Below, one piece after another: positions 61,199-64,000 of a stretch of 64,000 nt of DNA. The number at the start of each line of letters is the position of its first letter. Position 1 is the stretch's first letter. Origin of the DNA: a virus; the IMG/VR virus record IMGVR_UViG_3300037517_002278, positions 1-64,000 of that record; one strand, 5' to 3'. Under the pieces are notes generated by a model. That model saw only the letters and a program-made list of their open reading frames with translations. It searched no databases and had not been told where the DNA came from. Both the position numbers and the translations under genes were made by a program.

Positions 61199-61348
61199 AG
61201 GGGGCGGCGTCTCGCTGCCTTGTGCCAGTTGATCAGGCGTCCCAGCCGTGAGTTTAATCAGGGCGACAATCGCCGCCACTCCTGCGGGTCCAAACCACAT
61301 GCAGAGGATGATACCCAGCAGGAGATAACGCTTGCGAATGTTAATCAA
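61184..61348 (-). CDS. 54-residue membrane protein starting at TTG
   Basis: Starting from a TTG that overlaps the ArdA-like stop (TATTGA), the frame gives MINIRKRYLLLGIILCMWFG and then PAGVAAIVALIKLTAGTPDQ. It ends LAQGSETPPPDPVD. Residues 9-32 are a clear membrane helix after a basic N-terminus, implying an inward N-terminus. There is no ATG in frame before residue 17, so TTG initiation by coupling is the simplest reading. The C-terminus and stop lie inside an island element. The function is unknown. Confidence 0.5.
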   Translation of the reverse strand: MINIRKRYLLLGIILCMWFGPAGVAAIVALIKLTAGTPDQLAQGSETPPPDPVD

Positions 61349-61776
61349 TAGTCGCTGAAGATGTGGCAGGAACGATAGGACGTGCCATCATCACAAGAGG
61401 TGAAATCGTAGCGCAGGTTGCGATCGTAAGTTGCCTCCCAATCAATCACCAAACCATCGGGAACATTCATGGTTTCGTTATAGTAATCCTCAGCGAAGTC
61501 TGCCTCAGAATCGTAACACCCACGGTAGCGATCATCGCAACCTTCGATGTTATCAATTCCATCCTCACTGGCGAGTGCATCTACTGCCTCGTATCCGATC
61601 GCTTCACCACAGCGAACATACTCCTCGTAGATGTTAACGAAGGCACGCTCATTGTACTCATCAATGAACTCCAGAATGTCATCCAGAGCGTAGTTATCTT
61701 CGAGCAATTCTTCGATCTTCTCGACAGTTTCAGTGCTGAGAACTTCTTTGTAGTTAGCGGTCAAAGTGATGGACAT
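61345..61776 (-). CDS. ArdA-like antirestriction protein
   Basis: This 143-residue acidic protein (MSITLTANYKEVLSTETVEK...) resembles ArdA DNA mimics, which occupy type I restriction enzymes and stop them cutting phage DNA. The segments EEYVRCGEAIGYEAVDALASEDG and DDRYRGCYDSEADFAEDYYNETM match the ArdA fold, as does VIDWEATYDRNLRYDFTSCDDGTSYRSCHIF near the end (usual form xxDYExxARDLxxxDYxxxDGxHVF). The charge is strongly negative throughout. The start at 61776 is preferred; an upstream ATG would add a poorly coded, basic extension. It has the best sigma-70 promoter in the island (61894-61922). Confidence 0.78.
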   Translation of the reverse strand: MSITLTANYKEVLSTETVEKIEELLEDNYALDDILEFIDEYNERAFVNIYEEYVRCGEAIGYEAVDALASEDGIDNIEGCDDRYRGCYDSEADFAEDYYNETMNVPDGLVIDWEATYDRNLRYDFTSCDDGTSYRSCHIFSDY

Positions 61777-61893
61777 TTGTGAAGTGAAATGGTTTGGGGT
61801 GGGGCACCGATCTCCCCTACGGTGGTGAAGGATCTTACCCATGACCTGTCCCGATGTCGGGTGGTTTCGCTGGGAGGGTTCGCTTCTGAAGGT

Positions 61894-61922
61894 AGTATGG
61901 AGCAGATCGGGGGGAAAGTCAA
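61894..61922 (-). promoter_or_regulatory. Sigma-70-type promoter of the ArdA-like gene
   Basis: The minus strand has TTGACT (61917-61922), a 17-base spacer and CATACT (61894-61899). The transcript would carry a leader of about 110 bases, unlike the very short leaders of the other island genes. The leader contains GC-rich hairpin-forming stretches. Confidence 0.65.
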
Positions 61923-61947
61923 GCGGTCTGTGCCACTTGTTGAACTG

Positions 61948-62109
61948 TCACATCCCGTTCAGGAAATCGGCAAGCGCCTCCCTATACTCTGCCTCAGTCT
62001 CAAAGGTGCGACCGTGGATAGTACGGGGGTACTCTGCCTTAGGAGCAGGTGCCTTGCTGGGCTCCTTGCCCTGGGCGATGATCTGAGCGATGTAGGGGTT
62101 GTTTGTCAT
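61948..62109 (-). CDS. 53-residue island protein with near-leaderless start
   Basis: Read from 62109 this gives MTNNPYIAQIIAQGKEPSKA then PAPKAEYPRTIHGRTFETEAEYREALADFLNGM. The C-terminal helix with EAEYREALADFL resembles short adaptor-like phage proteins, but no family is recognised. The ATG lies only 6 bases after the TAGACT box of its island element, so its mRNA may have almost no leader. The function is unknown. Confidence 0.6.
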   Translation of the reverse strand: MTNNPYIAQIIAQGKEPSKAPAPKAEYPRTIHGRTFETEAEYREALADFLNGM

Positions 62110-62128
62110 GCTGTTAGTCTACAGGGTC
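62107..62128 (-). repeat. Island 22-bp element, copy 5
   Basis: This copy matches copies 1-4 in 21 of 22 bases; the single change converts the final ATC into ATG, which is the start codon of the gene at 62109. Confidence 0.75.
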
Positions 62129-62162
62129 AGGTGGGGGATCCGATCCCCCTTGTGCCAGTGTG

Positions 62163-62354
62163 TCAGGCGTCCATCCCCATCGCTGCCTTCAGGTCGTTGT
62201 ATGCCTTCAGGTAGTAGTCTGCATCGCTGCCCTTACCTGCCACGCGGCAGTCACAGGCAAGGCACAGGAGAGCGGTACGGATCGTGCTCCACTGTGCCTC
62301 GGTGAGGGTCACCGTGGCGAGGTCAAGGGGAAGGACGTTGGTTCGGACGGTCAT
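62163..62354 (-). CDS. 63-residue island protein
   Basis: This protein (MTVRTNVLPLDLATVTLTEAQWSTIRTALLCLACDCRVAGKGSD...) has the shape of a short helical bundle with YYLKAYNDLKAAM at the end. The start at 62354 is preferred because it follows the same AAACGACCCG leader found before other island genes; an upstream ATG would place the promoter inside the gene. A TATACT box lies about 26 bases upstream. The function is unknown. Confidence 0.62.
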   Translation of the reverse strand: MTVRTNVLPLDLATVTLTEAQWSTIRTALLCLACDCRVAGKGSDADYYLKAYNDLKAAMGMDA

Positions 62355-62379
62355 CGGGTCGTTTGATTGAACTGGAATC

Positions 62380-62385
62380 AGTATA
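62380..62385 (-). promoter_or_regulatory. -10 box TATACT of the 63-residue gene
   Basis: TATACT on the minus strand lies 25 bases before the ATG at 62354. The downstream leader (CAATCAAACGACCCG) matches other island leaders, although the 22-bp element itself is absent. Confidence 0.5.
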
Positions 62386-62434
62386 GAGGTTGACGGGGTG
62401 GGGTGGGAGTGGTAGTGTACCACTCCCTGAACTG

Positions 62435-62569
62435 TCACTCCTCGGGTCCGAAGCAGCACTCAAGGCAGAACGCCTCCAGCTCTGCATCATCATCCATGGG
62501 CCAGGGTTGATCGAAGATCTCACCCTCGCAGTCCTGAATCTCATCCCAAAGGCAGGTGTCGAAGTCCAT
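62435..62569 (-). CDS. 44-residue acidic island protein
   Basis: Read from 62569 this is MDFDTCLWDEIQDCEGEIFD then QPWPMDDDAELEAFCLECCFGPEE. It is extremely acidic with five cysteines (C6, C14, C35, C38, C39), suggesting a metal site or a small DNA-mimic-like protein; both are guesses. The start is chosen because the AAACGACCCG leader and a TATACT box precede it. A longer frame would include the promoter. Confidence 0.58.
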   Translation of the reverse strand: MDFDTCLWDEIQDCEGEIFDQPWPMDDDAELEAFCLECCFGPEE

Positions 62570-62594
62570 CGGGTCGTTTGCTGTTGACTCCCTT

Positions 62595-62600
62595 AGTATA
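62595..62600 (-). promoter_or_regulatory. -10 box TATACT of the acidic 44-residue gene
   Basis: The minus strand reads GACCCTATACT ending at 62595, closely resembling the first half of the 22-bp element (GACCCTGTAGACT). It lies 26 bases before the ATG at 62569. Confidence 0.5.
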
Positions 62601-62669
62601 GGGTCAGCAGCGCCCCCTACAACCCCCCCGTGTGCCACCTCTCAAACTGGCCGCGGCGACCTAGACAGA

Positions 62670-62696
62670 TGCCCTCTAGGCGACTAACCTAGAGGG
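62670..62696. terminator. Perfect 10-bp hairpin at the right island edge
   Basis: GCCCTCTAGG and CCTAGAGGGC pair perfectly across a seven-base loop. It lies between the phage gene ending at 62744 and the first island promoter and could insulate the island. There is no T-run on either side, so classic termination is uncertain. The rest of 62601-62743 holds no gene that I can support. Confidence 0.5.
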
Positions 62697-62743
62697 CGGG
62701 AGGGGAGGGAAGCAAGGGGGCAGCGAAGCGGCCGCTCAGTTTG

Positions 62744-62938
62744 TTATACTAATACGTGGCGATAATCAATGGATTTAATACACCAACCCATCGCACATGT
62801 AACCTCTTCAACTAGATCATCTTCATCATCTGCCTCCCAGATGTGTCCTACTGTGTCACCGATAATGTCATCACGCTCTGCATCTGTGAGGTCTTCATCA
62901 TCAAAATCAAACTCAATTTCAGTGATTTGGTACAACAT
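62744..62938 (-). CDS. Small acidic conserved phage protein
   Basis: This 64-residue protein (MLYQITEIEFDFDDEDLTDA then ERDDIIGDTVGHIWEADDEDDLVEEVTCAMGWCIKSIDYRHVLV) is strongly acidic. Near-identical patterns are frequent in T4-like cyanophages, where they have no assigned function. It returns to AT-rich phage composition, in contrast to the island. It starts three bases after the stop of the preceding gene and belongs to the same small operon. Confidence 0.75.
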   Translation of the reverse strand: MLYQITEIEFDFDDEDLTDAERDDIIGDTVGHIWEADDEDDLVEEVTCAMGWCIKSIDYRHVLV

Positions 62939-62940
62939 GA

Positions 62941-63123
62941 TCAGTCAAGAAGATCGGGATAGTAAGACTCAACCTCAGAAATTAACTCCTCATCAGTATA
63001 GCTGGTGAGATTTTCTTCCATCTGGTCACCAACAATACGGAGCAAATCTTTGGTGCTCATGTTATCAAGCAAACGATCAATGTATGCTTCAACCAATGCT
63101 TCACGATCAAAAGTGTTTGTCAT
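62941..63123 (-). CDS. Small conserved phage protein, helical
   Basis: This 60-residue protein (MTNTFDREALVEAYIDRLLD then NMSTKDLLRIVGDQMEENLTSYTDEELISEVESYYPDLLD) is a helical acidic protein. Its C-terminal SYTDEELxxEVxxYYPxLL segment is widespread in cyanophages. Its ATG overlaps the upstream stop by ATGA. The function is unknown; its place suggests early expression. Confidence 0.78.
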   Translation of the reverse strand: MTNTFDREALVEAYIDRLLDNMSTKDLLRIVGDQMEENLTSYTDEELISEVESYYPDLLD

Positions 63124-63245
63124 TTCCGAAGGGGAGAATTGTAGTAGCGAGTGAAGGCAGTTACGATGATAATCGCAGTGGAGATGACACCAACTAACCC
63201 GAGGAAAGTAACAGCGTCGCCAGTGAAAGTGTAAGTGTCAGGCAT
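63120..63245 (-). CDS. 41-residue membrane protein
   Basis: Read from 63245 this gives MPDTYTFTGDAVTFLGLVGV then ISTAIIIVTAFTRYYNSPLRK. Residues 11-31 are a single membrane helix, followed by a basic end, so the N-terminus is probably outside. It is the first gene of a three-gene operon and has a good sigma-70-type promoter just upstream. Small membrane proteins of this length are usual in cyanophage early regions. The role is unknown. Confidence 0.68.
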   Translation of the reverse strand: MPDTYTFTGDAVTFLGLVGVISTAIIIVTAFTRYYNSPLRK

Positions 63246-63265
63246 GAAATCTCGTGAACAAATGT

Positions 63266-63294
63266 AGAATAGATCATCAGGGGGTGAAAGTCAA
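63266..63294 (-). promoter_or_regulatory. Sigma-70-type promoter with nested hairpin
   Basis: The minus strand has TTGACT (63289-63294), a 17-base spacer and TATTCT (63266-63271), about 21 bases before the ATG at 63245. A perfect 8-bp hairpin (63278-63301, CAGGGGGT with ACCCCCTG) covers the -35 box and spacer. It may terminate the upstream unit. Confidence 0.68.
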
Positions 63295-63352
63295 CCCCCT
63301 GAGCGATAAGCATTGCTTATGTTACATATTAGAGATAGTTATTTGACAATGA

Positions 63353-63393
63353 TATCAGAATTCGATAGTCTCAAGGGTAGGAGAATTCTGATA
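63353..63393. repeat. 11-bp inverted repeat across a stop codon
   Basis: TATCAGAATTC (63353-63363) and GAATTCTGATA (63383-63393) pair perfectly over a 19-base loop. The distal arm contains the TGA stop of the gene ending at 63355. Confidence 0.6.
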
Positions 63394-63492
63394 CTCATCC
63401 ACCGAATCTTCGGTCAGAGTGTCAAGAACTGCCATCAGTTCGTTACCATCAGCGGCACGATTGAGCAGGGAAAGCATCACTTCTTTGGTCAT
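63355..63492 (-). CDS. 45-residue small phage protein
   Basis: Read from 63492 this gives MTKEVMLSLLNRAADGNELM then AVLDTLTEDSVDEYQNSPTLETIEF. The pattern of a short helical protein starting MTK-x-x-x-L-x-LLNRA is seen in cyanophage early genes. It has no SD site of note. Its 3' end is folded into an 11-bp inverted repeat. The function is unknown. Confidence 0.62.
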   Translation of the reverse strand: MTKEVMLSLLNRAADGNELMAVLDTLTEDSVDEYQNSPTLETIEF

Positions 63493-63523
63493 AATGTTGT
63501 TGGGGGTAAGGTATACTAAAGGG

Positions 63524-63552
63524 ATTGAATATGATTAGATATCATATTCAAT
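63524..63552. repeat. 12-bp inverted repeat at a gene end
   Basis: ATTGAATATGAT (63524-63535) and ATCATATTCAAT (63541-63552) pair perfectly over a five-base loop that contains part of the TAA stop of the gene ending at 63535. Only a short CCCTTT follows on the minus strand. Confidence 0.65.
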
Positions 63553-63663
63553 TTCCATTACATTATCAATGGAATAATCATCAACAATGTAACCATCTTC
63601 ATCAAGGAAGATATCAGCCATTTCTTGTTCTACAATTTCAGTGTACATTTCAGAAGTGGTCAT
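63535..63663 (-). CDS. 42-residue acidic small phage protein
   Basis: Read from 63663 this gives MTTSEMYTEIVEQEMADIFL then DEDGYIVDDYSIDNVMEIEYDI. It is very acidic (pI clearly low), with a helix followed by a DEDGY loop. A good AAAGGAG ribosome site lies about 9 bases before the ATG, the best in this early cluster. It follows the 28-bp palindrome. The function is unknown; DNA mimicry is a mere possibility. Confidence 0.62.
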   Translation of the reverse strand: MTTSEMYTEIVEQEMADIFLDEDGYIVDDYSIDNVMEIEYDI

Positions 63664-63688
63664 TCATTAACTCCTTTGATTGTTAATT

Positions 63689-63716
63689 AAATTTATAACT
63701 TTAAAGTTATAAATTT
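63689..63716. repeat. Perfect 28-bp palindrome
   Basis: AAATTTATAACTTT is followed directly by its reverse complement AAAGTTATAAATTT. It lies 26 bases upstream of the ATG at 63663, in an AT-rich gap, and could be an operator or a loop-free hairpin. Confidence 0.75.
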
Positions 63717-63740
63717 TAAGTTTTGTTAGAATTTAAAAAC

Positions 63741-63833
63741 TTAAAGATTCTGAGGTTTCTGAGAATTTTAAGTTTTCAAGGTTTCTGAGAATTCAAGATT
63801 TCGTAAAATTCTCAGAAACCTCAGAATCTTTAA
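63741..63833 (-). terminator. 30-bp perfect inverted repeat covering a stop codon
   Basis: Positions 63741-63770 and 63804-63833 are exact reverse complements over 30 bases, with a 33-base spacer. The first arm on the minus strand contains the stop codon of the gene ending at 63830, and a T-rich GTTTTTAAA follows the second arm. Termination or mRNA 3'-end protection is likely. The spacer carries another partial copy of the arm (AGGTTTCTGAGAATT). Confidence 0.75.
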
Positions 63834-64000
63834 TTCAGACGCATTCCAGAAAAGAAAGGAATCGCGCCGCCCGCTTGACTCACAAACCACTGACCTTTCT
63901 TCTGAAAGACACGCTCACCAGGAACACCATGCTCGGTGAGAATAGCATTCAGGCGAGACTTGGTGGTGACAGTCTGCCAACCACCATCAAACAGGCGAAT
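63830..64000 (-). CDS. Small phage protein, 5' end beyond window
   Basis: The last 56 residues are visible, from IRLFDGGWQTVTTKSRLNAI through LTEHGVPGERVFQKKGQWFV to SQAGGAIPFFSGMRLN before TAA. The TTKSRLNAIL and VFQKKGxWFV pattern is familiar from a small cyanophage protein of unknown function. Its stop codon and last codons are part of the 30-bp inverted repeat. The start lies to the right of the window. Confidence 0.65.
   Translation of the reverse strand: MRLFDGGWQTVTTKSRLNAILTEHGVPGERVFQKKGQWFVSQAGGAIPFFSGMRLN

Noticed and set aside
61363-61782. Plus-strand frame of 139 codons opposite the ArdA-like gene
   Set aside because: It is the mirror frame of a well-supported acidic protein and shows no own motif or ribosome site.
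60395-62128. CRISPR array
   Set aside because: The 22-bp repeats are spaced irregularly from about 180 to over 900 bases, with genes in the intervals, so they are not repeat-spacer units.
61789-62214. Plus-strand frame of 141 codons
   Set aside because: It lies antisense to the ArdA-like promoter and the 53-residue gene and has low-complexity shadow composition.
1-64000. tRNA genes, often carried by cyanophages
   Set aside because: No cloverleaf-like sequence with the expected T-loop GGTTCGAATC-type box was noticed in the intergenic gaps; a dedicated search could still find one.

Overview
The window is part of the genome of a T4-like contractile-tailed cyanophage (cyanomyovirus). The evidence is the T4 late-gene order on the minus strand, read right to left as PAAR tip, gp25, gp6, a gp7-position protein, gp8, large baseplate and fibre proteins, gp13, gp14, gp15, gp16, gp17, gp18, gp19 and gp20. 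Several small conserved proteins familiar from marine and freshwater Synechococcus/Prochlorococcus phages support this, as do T4-type late promoters (NATAAATA) in front of many structural genes. No rRNA, tRNA, IS element, integrase or CRISPR array was seen. The portal gene is cut by the left edge and a small phage gene by the right edge.

Layout. Positions 1-11,225 hold the head-tail connector, packaging and tail module (gp20, gp19, gp18, gp17, gp16, gp15, gp14, gp13) with small zinc-binding and unknown proteins between them. Positions 11,310-28,924 hold adsorption genes: a giant tail protein whose reading frame is broken near its C-terminus, a protein with five carbohydrate-binding-like repeats, fibre-like proteins, and a three-gene plus-strand fibre block (23,438-28,710). 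That block is framed by divergent consensus late promoters on one side and a bidirectional terminator on the other. Positions 28,955-56,701 hold the baseplate, including proteins of 2,102, 2,716 and 2,982 residues, then gp8, gp6 and gp25. Positions 56,739-58,805 hold small conserved phage genes including the PAAR tip.

Positions 58,806-59,740 are a junction: a terminator, one small secreted protein with a sigma-70-type promoter, and a short gene-poor stretch. Base composition then rises sharply, by eye from about 40 percent to about 60 percent GC, between roughly 59,700 and 62,740. This GC-rich island is a tandem series of very short minus-strand genes. Most have their own short promoter-like leader, and five of these leaders share a nearly identical 22-bp element containing TGTAGACTAACAGC. 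The island encodes a HicA-like toxin without an evident HicB, an ArdA-like antirestriction protein, a KTSC-like protein, a protein with the YETWNxALW motif, two tiny membrane proteins and several unknowns.

Positions 62,744-64,000 return to phage-like base composition with short early-type genes. Several of these have perfect inverted repeats across their stop codons, including a perfect 30-bp pair of arms.

Together the left 58 kb builds the tail, baseplate and packaging machine under late control. The right 5 kb looks like a host-takeover and counter-defence region under host-type promoters. The GC-rich cassette array is the part most likely to hold something not yet described.
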